From Halonotius roseus (GTDB taxonomy: Archaea; Halobacteriota; Halobacteria; Halobacteriales; Haloferacaceae): DNA of 64,000 bases. The DNA lies in NCBI RefSeq assembly GCF_006861655.1, contig NZ_SESI01000004.1, positions 124,001 through 188,000 of the forward strand, read 5' to 3'. Made by a program: the position numbers and the translations under genes. The notes beneath the pieces are model-generated. The model saw only the letters and a program-made list of their open reading frames with translations, was not told where the DNA came from and did not search any database. This document shows, in pieces, positions 1 to 8,296 of the stretch; the stretch's first letter is position 1, and the number at the start of each line of letters is the position of its first letter.

Positions 1-1319
1 CGGTTCCCGGGGTCGACGACCGCTTGCTCGGGGCCGGCCTCGAAGAATTCCTCGGGATGTTTCATCAGGTACTGATCAAGCTGATCCTCGCCGCCGACGA
101 AGGCGACCAGCGCGGGATCGGTACCGCGACCCGCCCGGCCAGCCTGCTGGCTAGCCGACATCCGCGTGCCGGGGTAACCGTCGAGGATGACGGCGTCAAG
201 CCCGCCGATATCGACGCCGAGTTCGAGGGCGTTCGTACTCCAGATGCCTCGGAGATCGCCGGACTGGAGATTGCCCTCGATCTCCCGACGAGTGTCGTTG
301 TTGAGCGCGGCCTGATAAGCGCGGATCTTACCTGCGAGGTCGCGTTCACCACGATTGCGGAGTTCGTCCGCGCTCTCGGTGGCGTACTGCTCGGCGGCCT
401 GCCGGGCGCGGGTAAAGGCGAGCGTCTGGTAACCCTGCGCAACGAGATCGACGAATAGCGATTTCGACTCGGTGTGACTCGACCGCCGGCGACCGGAGCC
501 GTGGCCGCGCTGTGGGTCGTCGTACTCGGGCGGATTCCACAGCAGCCAATGGCGGGGCCCGCGCGCGCTGGTGTCGTCGTCAACGAGCGCGAACGAATCC
601 GCTTCGCGGCCGGTAATCCGAGCTGCGTGTTCGACTGGGTTGCCGATAGTCGCCGAACAGCAGACGAACTGCGGGTCACTATCGTACCGCTCGCAGATTC
701 GGTTCAGTCGCCGAAGCACGAGGGCGACCTGCGTCCCGAAGACGCCGCGGTAGCCGTGATTCTCGTCGATAACGACGGTTTCCAACGAGGAAAAGAACCA
801 CTCCCAGAGGCGGTTGGCGTAGGGCAACAACGCGTAATGGAGCATATCCGGGTTCGACAGCAGGACGGTCGGCCGGCGGTCGCGCACGTCTCGCTTTTCG
901 CTATCCGAGAGGCGGCCCGTGTACTGGTCGACCGAGACACGGCTGCCGAAGCCGAGATCGCGGGCGAGTTCGGACAGCGTGTCGTCTTGGTCGGCGATCA
1001 GCGCATTTTGCGGGCCGAGGTAGAGAGTTCGCCCTCCGTGATCCATCGCGCGCTCGAAGGCCGGGACGGTGTAGGCGAGGCTCTTACCGCTGGCGGTTTC
1101 GGTGGCGATGACGACGTTGTCGCCGTCGCGGATCGCGTTGATCGCGGCGGCTTGGTGCTCATAGAGCCGGTCGATGCCGCGTTCGGCGAGCGCGGAATCG
1201 AGGCGGGGTTCGAGATCGATGTCGGCGAAAGCGGCCTCGCGGGGCGGGTGAGGGCGGTGGGCGACGATCTGGCCGTCGTAGTGGGGGCGGGCTCGCAGCC
1301 AGTCGACGAACTCGTTCAC
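1..1319 (-). CDS. DEAD/DEAH-box helicase, YprA/Hrq1-like (partial, C-terminus off window)
   Basis: Superfamily 2 helicase that probably unwinds DNA with ATP. The frame is open from a GTG at 1319 (MNEFVDWLRARPHYDG) to the window edge, about 440 residues. An in-frame TAG lies nine codons upstream of the GTG, so no longer start is possible. Motif I reads ATETASGKS and motif Ia is YLGPQNAL. Motif II reads IDENHGYRG, motif III is CCSATIGNP, and the second RecA domain shows STNALELGVDIGG and QQAGRAGRG. The GYRG after motif II and the arginine-finger spacing are those of the YprA/Hrq1 group, which normally ends in a DUF1998 metal-binding domain; that part would lie outside the window. Motif II is DENH instead of DEAH or DELH. 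The family is clear; the substrate is not known. Confidence 0.9.
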   Translation of the reverse strand, partial: MNEFVDWLRARPHYDGQIVAHRPHPPREAAFADIDLEPRLDSALAERGIDRLYEHQAAAINAIRDGDNVVIATETASGKSLAYTVPAFERAMDHGGRTLYLGPQNALIADQDDTLSELARDLGFGSRVSVDQYTGRLSDSEKRDVRDRRPTVLLSNPDMLHYALLPYANRLWEWFFSSLETVVIDENHGYRGVFGTQVALVLRRLNRICERYDSDPQFVCCSATIGNPVEHAARITGREADSFALVDDDTSARGPRHWLLWNPPEYDDPQRGHGSGRRRSSHTESKSLFVDLVAQGYQTLAFTRARQAAEQYATESADELRNRGERDLAGKIRAYQAALNNDTRREIEGNLQSGDLRGIWSTNALELGVDIGGLDAVILDGYPGTRMSASQQAGRAGRGTDPALVAFVGGEDQLDQYLMKHPEEFFEAGPEQAVVDPGN

Positions 1320-1395
1320 GACCCCTGTTTGATCCCGTCGATGCTAACGGTTGTGGTGGCTCTCCCAGCGGTGTCGTCTCCAGCCAAGCCACAAA

Positions 1396-1410
1396 ACCGA
1401 TTAATTCACA
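1396..1410 (+). promoter_or_regulatory. Probable TATA element of the UspA gene
   Basis: An AT-rich TTAATT at 1401-1406 stands about 30 nt before the UspA ATG at 1434 in otherwise GC-rich DNA, which is the haloarchaeal TATA position for a short or absent leader. Confidence 0.4.
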
Positions 1411-1433
1411 ACGGGCGAGAGAAACGTAGAGAC

Positions 1434-1871
1434 ATGTACGAGACGGTGCTGTTCCCGACTGACGGCAGTGAGGCGGCAACCGAAGCCGCATCCCATGCGA
1501 TCGATCTGGCGGACAAACACGATGCCGACATGCACATCCTCTACGTTGTCGACCACGAGCGCGTGAGCCAGATGGCTCCCAAACTCGGCAGCGACCACAT
1601 CAAAGGGACACTCCAGGAGGAAGGCGAGCGTATCACCGACGATGTCGCCGACATGGCGAATGGCGAGGGGATCGACACGGTCGTCAGCATCCGAGAGGGC
1701 GCGCCGGGCGAGACGATCACCACCTACGCCGACGATGTTGGTGCCGAGGCGATCGTGATGGGCACCAACGGCCGCACGGGGATGGATCGGCTCCTGATGG
1801 GCAGTGTCGCCGAGCGCGTGATCCAAAGCACCGAGGTGCCGGTGATGACCGTCAAACGCGCAGCGGAGTAA
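1434..1871 (+). CDS. Universal stress protein, UspA family
   Basis: Cytoplasmic single-domain Usp protein of 145 residues, the usual family length. It starts MYETVLFPTDGSEAA, which is the classic first beta strand and aspartate of the fold. The ATP-binding signature is complete near the C-terminus: GTNGRTGMDRLLMGSVAERV fits G-x2-G-x9-G-S/T, so it is expected to be a nucleotide-binding Usp. The frame is open far upstream, but the ATG at 1434 matches the family N-terminus and has a TATA-like element 30 nt before it. The role in haloarchaea is general stress tolerance; no specific partner can be read from the neighbours (a divergent helicase and archaeosortase). Confidence 0.9.
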   Translation: MYETVLFPTDGSEAATEAASHAIDLADKHDADMHILYVVDHERVSQMAPKLGSDHIKGTLQEEGERITDDVADMANGEGIDTVVSIREGAPGETITTYADDVGAEAIVMGTNGRTGMDRLLMGSVAERVIQSTEVPVMTVKRAAE

Positions 1872-1904
1872 GTCGACTGGTCAGTATCCACGCACACAAG
1901 GATA

Positions 1905-1920
1905 AGGGATTTATGAGACT
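1905..1920 (+). promoter_or_regulatory. Probable TATA element of the archaeosortase gene
   Basis: TTTATG at 1910-1915, preceded by GGATAAGGG, lies about 25 nt before the ATG at 1938. This fits a leaderless haloarchaeal promoter. Confidence 0.4.
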
Positions 1921-1937
1921 GTCACCTTCCGATTGAT

Positions 1938-2957
1938 ATGACCGGTTCCCCGCTCACATGGCTCAGCGACCAGCTGTTCACCATGGGGGTGCTGTCGGAC
2001 GCGCTGATCTGGGTTGTCATGCTGCTGTTTGCGGCCGCCGGGGTTACCGAGTGGTACGGCCGTCGCTCGGGGACAGATCTGATGACCCCAGCACGGACGA
2101 CCGCGACGATCGCGTGGGTCGGATTCGGGCTGTTTTGGCTCAACTCGGTGCCGTTCTGGTGGTTTGAACACCAGAGCTTCGTTGAGGCCCTGCTGGCGTT
2201 GATCGGCGCGCCGGCCTGTTTCTATGCGGCCTACGAGCTCTACACCGGCCGGACGACACTATTCGTCCTCTCGCGGGCCATCGCCGTCATGGGGTTCATC
2301 TATCTTCCCTTCGAGACCATCCCGGCGATCACGGTCGGTGGGCTCTCGCTGCCAGCACCCCGCCAATACCTGATCGAGGTAACGACTGTGATCACGGGCT
2401 GGATCATCTCGGCGGCGGGCTACTCGCCCGCGCTCGTCGAGAGCCCGGAGGGGTTCATGGCGACCTACCAGTGGACGCTGAGCGACGGCCATATCTACAA
2501 CGTCTATATCGTCTTGGCCTGTACCGGCCTCGGCAGCATCGCCGTCTTCAGTGGCCTGATCGCGGCCGTCAGGGCACCCCTCAACCGAAAGCTCCGCGCG
2601 CTGGCTGTCGCTGTTCCGATCATCTTCGTGCTTAACGTCTTTCGCACCGCGTTCATCTCAATCGCCGCCGGCAATCAGCTGATGCATTGGTTCCCTGATG
2701 CGGTGTTGTTCCTGTTCGGCGAGACGAACCCCTATCGCGTCTCGTTCCTTGTCTCTGACCGCATTCTCAGCCAACTCGGGGCGGTCGTCGCGCTCATGGC
2801 GATCACCTATCTCGTTGCCCGACAGCTCCCGGAGCTGTTGACCGTCTTGGAGGATGTGCTCTACCTCCTCACCGGCGAGGATCACGACCTGCAAGCTGCC
2901 TTGGAGCTGCCACGCGAGCCGGTCGCCGAACAGCCCGGTGCCCGCCACAGCGACTGA
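1938..2957 (+). CDS. artA: Archaeosortase (ArtA-like) membrane transpeptidase
   Basis: Integral membrane cysteine transpeptidase of 339 residues that processes the C-terminal PGF-CTERM signal of surface proteins such as the S-layer glycoprotein and anchors them to lipid. About eight hydrophobic segments are visible. The exosortase/archaeosortase catalytic residues are in place: Cys195 in VLACTGLGS, Arg236 in NVFRTAF and an arginine at 267 in NPYRVSF. The length and the cytoplasmic acidic tail (residues about 310-339) agree with haloarchaeal ArtA. It is monocistronic and converges on the MazF-like gene 15 bp away. No PGF-CTERM substrate is encoded in this window. The ArtA subgroup is inferred from the Cys-Arg-Arg spacing. 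Confidence 0.88.
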   Translation: MTGSPLTWLSDQLFTMGVLSDALIWVVMLLFAAAGVTEWYGRRSGTDLMTPARTTATIAWVGFGLFWLNSVPFWWFEHQSFVEALLALIGAPACFYAAYELYTGRTTLFVLSRAIAVMGFIYLPFETIPAITVGGLSLPAPRQYLIEVTTVITGWIISAAGYSPALVESPEGFMATYQWTLSDGHIYNVYIVLACTGLGSIAVFSGLIAAVRAPLNRKLRALAVAVPIIFVLNVFRTAFISIAAGNQLMHWFPDAVLFLFGETNPYRVSFLVSDRILSQLGAVVALMAITYLVARQLPELLTVLEDVLYLLTGEDHDLQAALELPREPVAEQPGARHSD

Positions 2958-2971
2958 CCGCAGCTCTCGAT

Positions 2972-3313
2972 TCAGTCACCAGCTGGGATGTATGATCGCG
3001 CTGCTGCCGCGATCTTGGCGGTGAATTCAGTCGTAATCGTCCCCTGTGTGCCAACGATATGAAGATCCGTTTTCAGCGTCGCTACTGTCCACGGAAGGAC
3101 GTAACTCTGCTGAGGTGGTTCCCCACGTACCCACGCCTCGCTTGGGACGGCCATACTACCGGGATGGTGGGACTGTGTTGTGAATGCGACAACGATGGCC
3201 TCCTGCTCCGGGTACGGTAGTGTCTCATCTGAGAGGATGATCCACGGGCGCGGGTTCCCACTGTCAGACGCAAACGGATCAGGTGCCCACACCACGGTGC
3301 CGCGCTCCGGCAT
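2972..3313 (-). CDS. MazF/PemK-family toxin-like protein
   Basis: Protein of 113 residues with the PemK/MazF barrel pattern: an N-terminal RGTVVWAPDPF (family: RG-[DE]-[IV]), then RPWIILSD where MazF has RPalVlSd, a middle hydrophobic strand AIVVAFTT, and SYVLPWTVATL where the toxin has its conserved S/D-Q-I/v-R-t-l strand. MazF proteins are sequence-specific endoribonucleases. Its ATG lies 2 bp after the stop codon of an upstream winged-helix protein, so the two form a two-gene unit. Solo MazF-like proteins of this type are common in haloarchaea and not all are proven toxins. The catalytic serine/threonine cannot be assigned safely by eye. Confidence 0.7.
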   Translation of the reverse strand: MPERGTVVWAPDPFASDSGNPRPWIILSDETLPYPEQEAIVVAFTTQSHHPGSMAVPSEAWVRGEPPQQSYVLPWTVATLKTDLHIVGTQGTITTEFTAKIAAAARSYIPAGD

Positions 3314-3315
3314 AC

Positions 3316-3714
3316 TTACTCCGTTTCGGTGGTTCCGTCACTGTTGTCGTCGATCGGGTCGACGGCGGTATCCATCCATGCAGCGACCGCGTTATCATCG
3401 AACCCACCGTCGACCGCGTCAGCCGTCGCCGCAGTCTGCTGGCCGGCGGCCGCCACCGCGTGTTCGCTATCGGCGATCGCCCAAAACCGGTCGCGGTGGG
3501 CGACGAGCTCGTGGTCTTCGAGCCGTTTCAGCGTCGGCCCGATGCTCCCGGCCGGCACGTCGACCGCTTCCACGATCTCACGCTGACGAAACGCGCGGTC
3601 GGCATTGGCAAGCAGGAAGCGATAGATTGCTCCCTGTGTTGTCTCCGGCGAGAGATCGGGGCGCGACGGGCTGTCCTCGTCGATCCCCTGAAACTCATCC
3701 TTTGAGATCGGCAT
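3316..3714 (-). CDS. Winged-helix DNA-binding protein, possible antitoxin/regulator
   Basis: Acidic protein of 132 residues. Residues about 24-75 form a winged helix of MarR/TrmB type: TTQGAIYRFLLANADRAF, then REIVEAVDVPAGSIGPTLKR as the helix-turn-helix and LEDHELVAHRDRFWAI as the wing. Residues 80-132 are low-complexity alanine- and aspartate-rich. It is the first gene of a bicistron with the MazF-like protein (2-bp gap). A DNA-binding protein upstream of a MazF homologue suggests an autoregulating antitoxin or a regulator of the pair, but the family is not one of the classic MazE folds, so antitoxin activity is an inference. Confidence 0.65.
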   Translation of the reverse strand: MPISKDEFQGIDEDSPSRPDLSPETTQGAIYRFLLANADRAFRQREIVEAVDVPAGSIGPTLKRLEDHELVAHRDRFWAIADSEHAVAAAGQQTAATADAVDGGFDDNAVAAWMDTAVDPIDDNSDGTTETE

Positions 3715-3761
3715 CGTATGTACCCGTTTGTATTAGAACCTATTAGCACTTGTTGGGGATA

Positions 3762-4568
3762 CTACGCCTCATCCGGCAGCAACGCCGTCGGAGCCCCAGC
3801 CAACGCTTCCAGCGCGTCGGCTTCGACATGATGGAGATCGCCAGGAATCACGAGGAGATGTAGCGGCTCACCAAATGATCGCTCAGCCAACGCCGACAGT
3901 CGGTCGGCAGCGACGACGGGATCGGGACCCCCGGCGCGCGCGACGACGACCGCGAGTTCATCGTGCCAGTCGGCTGCGAGCAGTTCGGCAGCGTGGTCGG
4001 CTCGCATATACGGGTCGTCGGTGTCAAGGGCCGAAAGATCACGATGGCTGTCGACCTTGATATCAAGATAGACCAGCGTATGCAGCCCGCGCTCGCGGTT
4101 GGCGTCGATGCTCTCGATCACGCTGGGCGGGACGTTGCCCGCGCCATGGAGGCCGGGAAACGGCAGCGTGACAGCTTTCCCGAATCGGTAGTTTTGCAGG
4201 CCAGTCACCCCGCTGGCGGCGGTTTCGGCGGTGACGCCGTGGATGACGCGAGTATCGATCCCGCGGTCGGCCGCCCGAACCCGGAGATCAGCGTGGGTCG
4301 TCGAGATCATCGTATCACCCGCGGTGAGAAAAGCGGCGTCGCCGTTTTCGGCCGCCTGCAGAATCGGCTCGGGGTTCTGTTCGACGCCCGCACGGTCTCG
4401 CACCTCGATCTCGGTGTCGTGGTGGGCTTCGAGATCAGCGACATCGGCTCCGAGGAGGCGGCTGGTGTAAAACTCCGCAAAGACACGGTCTGCTGCCTGG
4501 AGTGCCGCCTCGCCCTCGCGGGTGATCGAGTGCTCGTCGTACAGTCCCAACCCGATGAACGTCAACAT
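3762..4568 (-). CDS. dphB: Diphthine synthase (S-adenosylmethionine methyltransferase)
   Basis: Methylates the modified histidine of translation elongation factor 2 with SAM in the second step of diphthamide synthesis. The protein is 268 residues from the start MLTFIGLGLYDEHSI, which is the exact tetrapyrrole-methylase-type N-terminus of DphB/Dph5; an ATG five codons upstream (4583) is possible but adds residues the family lacks. Visible motifs are FLTAGDTMISTTHADL (the G-D-P-like SAM loop), VIHGVTAETAASGVTGLQNYRFGKAVTLPF (positions about 100-130) and DPVVAADRLSALAE near the end. It is followed downstream on the other side by a convergent wHTH unit, and upstream by a DUF456 membrane gene in the same direction. 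Confidence 0.92.
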   Translation of the reverse strand: MLTFIGLGLYDEHSITREGEAALQAADRVFAEFYTSRLLGADVADLEAHHDTEIEVRDRAGVEQNPEPILQAAENGDAAFLTAGDTMISTTHADLRVRAADRGIDTRVIHGVTAETAASGVTGLQNYRFGKAVTLPFPGLHGAGNVPPSVIESIDANRERGLHTLVYLDIKVDSHRDLSALDTDDPYMRADHAAELLAADWHDELAVVVARAGGPDPVVAADRLSALAERSFGEPLHLLVIPGDLHHVEADALEALAGAPTALLPDEA

Positions 4569-4634
4569 ATCCCGACAGAACACCGCAGCGCGAATAAACG
4601 CCGTGTTTGCCCACGCCCGGATCGCTGGTGTGGC

Positions 4635-5117
4635 TCAGAACACGACGACGGCGACGACAAAGGCGACGAGGATCGTCCCCGTCAACAGCAGCTGGGCGAA
4701 TGCCGAACCCAGCACGCCCGCAGCAGTATAGACGGCCCGCCGAGCTGCGGTCTCCGCGTCGGCTCCCTCGGATAACTCCAGTGCAAAGACGGTGCCGACG
4801 ATGCCGACGATGATGCCGACCGGGCCGAGCACGAACAGCAAGACGAATCCAACGACCCCCGCGATGACGGCGGTTCGGTTTGAGGAGCCACCCAACCGCG
4901 CCGCGACCGGGCCGCCGACATGATCGACGACGACCGTGCCGACTGCCGCCAGCGTCAATGCGCCAAGGGTCAGCGGGCCGAGCGGCTCGCTCCCGAACAG
5001 CGCGTACACCCAGACCCCCGCCAGCGAGAAGCCGCCGGCTGGCACCGCCGGGAGGACGCTGCCGACCATCCCGGCGAGTAGCAGCACGATGGCGACGACG
5101 AGAACCACCTCGACCAT
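4635..5117 (-). CDS. DUF456-family membrane protein
   Basis: Small integral membrane protein of 160 residues, almost entirely hydrophobic with about four to five membrane segments and glycine-rich turns (LLLAGMVGSVLPAVPAGG, VGTVVVDHVGGPVAARLGGS, VLLFVLGPVGIIVGIVGTVF). The paired P-x-P/G repeats and the LPAVPG-like loop are those of the DUF456 family, whose function is unknown. It lies between dphB and tmcA, all on the minus strand, with a 66-bp gap to dphB and a 57-bp gap to tmcA, so cotranscription is possible. Confidence 0.75.
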   Translation of the reverse strand: MVEVVLVVAIVLLLAGMVGSVLPAVPAGGFSLAGVWVYALFGSEPLGPLTLGALTLAAVGTVVVDHVGGPVAARLGGSSNRTAVIAGVVGFVLLFVLGPVGIIVGIVGTVFALELSEGADAETAARRAVYTAAGVLGSAFAQLLLTGTILVAFVVAVVVF

Positions 5118-5174
5118 ACCGACGCTGGGTCGCCGCCGACGAAAAGAGATGCGGCCGGCCGGTTATACCCCCTC

Positions 5175-7493
5175 TCACTCCTCGTAGCGACGCCGCTCGT
5201 CGGCGACGACATCGGTGTCGACGGCCTCACAGAACGCCTTCGCAATCGAGCCGAACGCGCGCTTGCACTCGCGCTCGGAGATGAATCCGAGTTCGTCGGC
5301 GACTGTCGCCCACGGCGCGCCCTGCAGAGCTTTCCGGACGAGCAGCCGTTCGTCGCGGGGCGACAGCGCGGCGACCGACTCGGTGAGCTGTGCCATCGCA
5401 AGCCGGCAGAAAACCTGTGGGGCGGCCTCGTAGGTGCCGGGGCCGTAGGCGACCCCCGCCAGCAGCCGCCAGCCCCGCTCGTCGAGATCGAGAGCCGGAT
5501 TCGCGCCGTCCTCATCCGGCAACGTCGCCGCAGCGATCGCGCCTCGTACGACATCCGCGTCGACGCCGGACAGCGGGTCGGCCAACTGCGATGTGATCCG
5601 CTCGCGGAACCACCGGACGTGGCGGTCGGTGAGTGCGCGCCCGACAGCCGAGGTTGGCGACAGCATGAGCGCGGAGTGCTCGCCGCTGGTCGCGTTTGCC
5701 GTCACCGAAAGATGCACGGTCCGATAGCCGTTTGCCCGCCAGAACGACAGCAGCCGCGGGGTCGCGCCGAAGCCGACGCCGAACCAGTCGACCGCCTCCT
5801 GAAATTCGTTCTTACACCGCGACAGCAGCCGCGAGCCGAGCCCGCGCGACCGGGCGGCGTGGTGGGTAGCGATCCGCATGACGCGGTAGCCGACCGGCGC
5901 GACTCCATCGGGATCACGGAGCTGACTCGTCAGCACGTCCGGCAGCATGTTGCCCTGCACGCGCTCGCCGCCGTAGATCGCTGCCTGGAGGTCGCTGCTG
6001 AGGCCGCCCTCACGGGCGAGCAGCGCGACAGAGACCGGGTGGCCGTCGTGGACGAGCGCGCGGAGTTTGAGGTTCGGCGCGTCCAGTAGGCGGACGATGT
6101 CGTCGGGTTCGGTTTTGTAATGGGCGGCGACAAGCAAGCCGACGACCGCGCGGAACAATCCCTCGTCGGCAGCGAGGGCGTCGCTATCGACCCGGCGGTA
6201 ACTCACGGTATCGGTCGTCGCATTGTCGACAAGCTGATCGGCTGGAGGCTCCGCATCGAGCAACAGTGCCCATGCGAGCCACGCCTCAACAGGGTCGTGT
6301 CGGGCGTATCTGATCGGCTCTTGGAGTGTCACGTCGGTCACGTTGTGGTCGGCGTCGGCCAGTCGCTCACGGAACCGAACCGCGAAGCCGCGGCCCGCAC
6401 CCTCGTAGCCGTGGACGGTCGTACAGAAGCCGACCGCGGGTGCGTCGAGCAGCTGTTCCAACAGCCCGACCGGCAGCGCGGCCGCCTCGTCGACGAGGAC
6501 GACATCGGGCGATGACGGCAACGCGGCCGCCGTCGGCGGCGACGCAAACCGGATCCGACCGCCAGCCGTCGTTGACAGCGGCTGCTCGGTTCGGTCGGCT
6601 GTGTCGGCGTCGTGGTCGCTTTGATCGTCGGCAGCGAGAGCGTCGAGCGTCGCCAGCAGCTCGCCGGCGCGGGCGAACAGTTCGGCCGCGTTGTCGACGC
6701 CGGGGGCGGTCACGAGCACGTCGCTGCCATCCGCGGCCAACGCGGCGGCAGCCAGCCCGGCCGCACTCGATTTGCCGCGGCCGCGGTCGGCCTCAACGAC
6801 GACCGCGTTGCCCGGCGTCGCCAACGCAGACAGCCGGGCGACAGCGCGGGCCTGATCGCCTGTGAGACAAGCCTCGTAGACGGCAGCCGGAAACGGTGTG
6901 TCGGCGTAGACGCGCGGCTCGGTGGGGGGCTGGGGCTCTTGGCGGTCGATCAGCCCGTCGCGGACAACCTCGATGTCGCTGGCTGTTCGGTCGGCGGTCG
7001 ATGCAGCCGATCCAGCGAGCTGTACAACGGCGATTCCGGGATGGGTGCGCAGCGTTCGAGCCAGTCGTTGCCGAAAGCGGTTGCCGATCTCGTCGCGCGA
7101 AAATGGTGGGACGGCGACCTGATCGACCAGCGCGGCGAGTCGATTCGGGAGCTCATCGAGCGTCGGCAGCACCAACACGAGCAGGCCACCCCCGTCGACC
7201 GCGCCGGTGACCTGTCCGAGCGCGTTGGCCGAAAACCCCTCGTGGCAGTCGAAGACGACGATCTCACGGGTCGTTCCCAGTAGCTTGGAGGCGTGATCGG
7301 GATGCAGTCGCTCGTAGCGAAATCCGGATTCGGTCGTGATCAGCGTGACGGCGTCGTCGACAGCGGCCGCCTCGATGGCGGTGTAGGCGGCGTCGATTCC
7401 GGCCCCACGGTCGCCCGTCAACACGAGCACGCGCCGCTCGTTGGCCTGTTCTGCGTCGGCACGCAGCCGCCTCACGAGCGTCGCCAGCTCCAT
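5175..7493 (-). CDS. tmcA: tRNA(Met) cytidine acetyltransferase TmcA
   Basis: Acetylates cytidine in RNA (N4-acetylcytidine; wobble C34 of elongator tRNA-Met in bacteria, many sites in archaea), using acetyl-CoA and ATP. The start chosen is ATG 7493 (MELATLVRRLRADAEQ), giving 772 residues; an ATG at 7553 would add a 20-residue unconserved leader. Order of domains: N-terminal DUF1726-type domain (residues 1-170), RNA-helicase-like ATPase with Walker A EADRGRGKS at about 234-242 and Walker B VLVDEAAALP, then a GNAT acetyltransferase with YRVMRIATHHAARSRGLGSRLL near residue 535, and a C-terminal tRNA-binding tail. All key motifs appear intact. It diverges from mobA with a 77-bp spacer that must carry both promoters. 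Confidence 0.93.
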   Translation of the reverse strand: MELATLVRRLRADAEQANERRVLVLTGDRGAGIDAAYTAIEAAAVDDAVTLITTESGFRYERLHPDHASKLLGTTREIVVFDCHEGFSANALGQVTGAVDGGGLLVLVLPTLDELPNRLAALVDQVAVPPFSRDEIGNRFRQRLARTLRTHPGIAVVQLAGSAASTADRTASDIEVVRDGLIDRQEPQPPTEPRVYADTPFPAAVYEACLTGDQARAVARLSALATPGNAVVVEADRGRGKSSAAGLAAAALAADGSDVLVTAPGVDNAAELFARAGELLATLDALAADDQSDHDADTADRTEQPLSTTAGGRIRFASPPTAAALPSSPDVVLVDEAAALPVGLLEQLLDAPAVGFCTTVHGYEGAGRGFAVRFRERLADADHNVTDVTLQEPIRYARHDPVEAWLAWALLLDAEPPADQLVDNATTDTVSYRRVDSDALAADEGLFRAVVGLLVAAHYKTEPDDIVRLLDAPNLKLRALVHDGHPVSVALLAREGGLSSDLQAAIYGGERVQGNMLPDVLTSQLRDPDGVAPVGYRVMRIATHHAARSRGLGSRLLSRCKNEFQEAVDWFGVGFGATPRLLSFWRANGYRTVHLSVTANATSGEHSALMLSPTSAVGRALTDRHVRWFRERITSQLADPLSGVDADVVRGAIAAATLPDEDGANPALDLDERGWRLLAGVAYGPGTYEAAPQVFCRLAMAQLTESVAALSPRDERLLVRKALQGAPWATVADELGFISERECKRAFGSIAKAFCEAVDTDVVADERRRYEE

Positions 7494-7570
7494 ACCTCGG
7501 GTTGCAGCACTGGCGGCAAGGCTCTTTCCGTCGCGGCGATGAGTAGCCACCAACTTCGATCACCCGACCA

Positions 7571-8236
7571 ATGACATCCGACCCGACTGCCGGCACCCAC
7601 TCGACCGCCAACGCCGACCGCACCGCCGTCGTCCTCGCCGGCGGCTACTCAACTCGATTCGGTGACACCGATAAGGCTCTCGCCGAGATCGACGGCAGGC
7701 CGATGCTCGCCCGTGTCGTCGCCCGCGTTGGGGCTGTCGTCGACAGCGTCGTCGTGAGCTGTCGGGACGACCAGCGGGCCGCCTTCGCGGTCGGGCTCGA
7801 TGGCATCGACGACGCACCGATCCGGTTTGTCACCGATCCCGAACCCGATGGCGGGCCGCTGGTCGGGATCGTGAGTGCCTTCGAGGCGGTCGACTCTCAG
7901 TATGCCGTTGTCGTCGCCTGCGATATGCCCTTTGTCGATCCGGCGTTTATCGAATTTCTGTTTTCGCAGGCCGGCGGCCACGACGCCGTCGTTCCGGAAC
8001 TCGATGACGGCCATCGCCAGCCGACACAGGCAGTCTACCGCGTCGACCGGACGGTCGCTGTCGCCGACGAGCGACTGGCTGCGGGAACCCGGAGCCTCCG
8101 TGGGCTGCTCGACGCCTTGGAGACGGTCGTGGTTCCGGCTGAAACCGTCCTTGATCACACCGACCGGCAGTCGCTCACCGATATCAACACGCGCGAGCGG
8201 TTCGAATCGGTGACCGGCTCTGCGTCCGAGCGGTGA
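7571..8236 (+). CDS. mobA: Molybdenum cofactor guanylyltransferase
   Basis: Nucleotidyltransferase of 221 residues that joins GMP from GTP to molybdopterin-Mo (MGD cofactor) for enzymes such as nitrate or DMSO reductases. The NTP-transferase signature is clear at residues 19-41: VVLAGGYSTRFGDTDKALAE (LAGG-x-S-x-RfG-x-D-K). Further motifs are DPEPDGGPLVGIVSAFEA (GPL-x-G) at about 92-109, VVACDMPFVD (metal-binding D-M-P) at about 118, and the end NTRERFE (family NI-NT-p-e-D). It stands alone, divergent from tmcA. No other molybdenum cofactor gene is in the window. A related CofC or sugar nucleotidyltransferase is less likely because of the DMPF and GGPL signatures. Confidence 0.85.
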   Translation: MTSDPTAGTHSTANADRTAVVLAGGYSTRFGDTDKALAEIDGRPMLARVVARVGAVVDSVVVSCRDDQRAAFAVGLDGIDDAPIRFVTDPEPDGGPLVGIVSAFEAVDSQYAVVVACDMPFVDPAFIEFLFSQAGGHDAVVPELDDGHRQPTQAVYRVDRTVAVADERLAAGTRSLRGLLDALETVVVPAETVLDHTDRQSLTDINTRERFESVTGSASER

Positions 8237-8296
8237 TCGGATTCAGGTCGGAGCATCCGATTCGAGGATTACGTTTTGGATCGGATCGTCCGTGGA

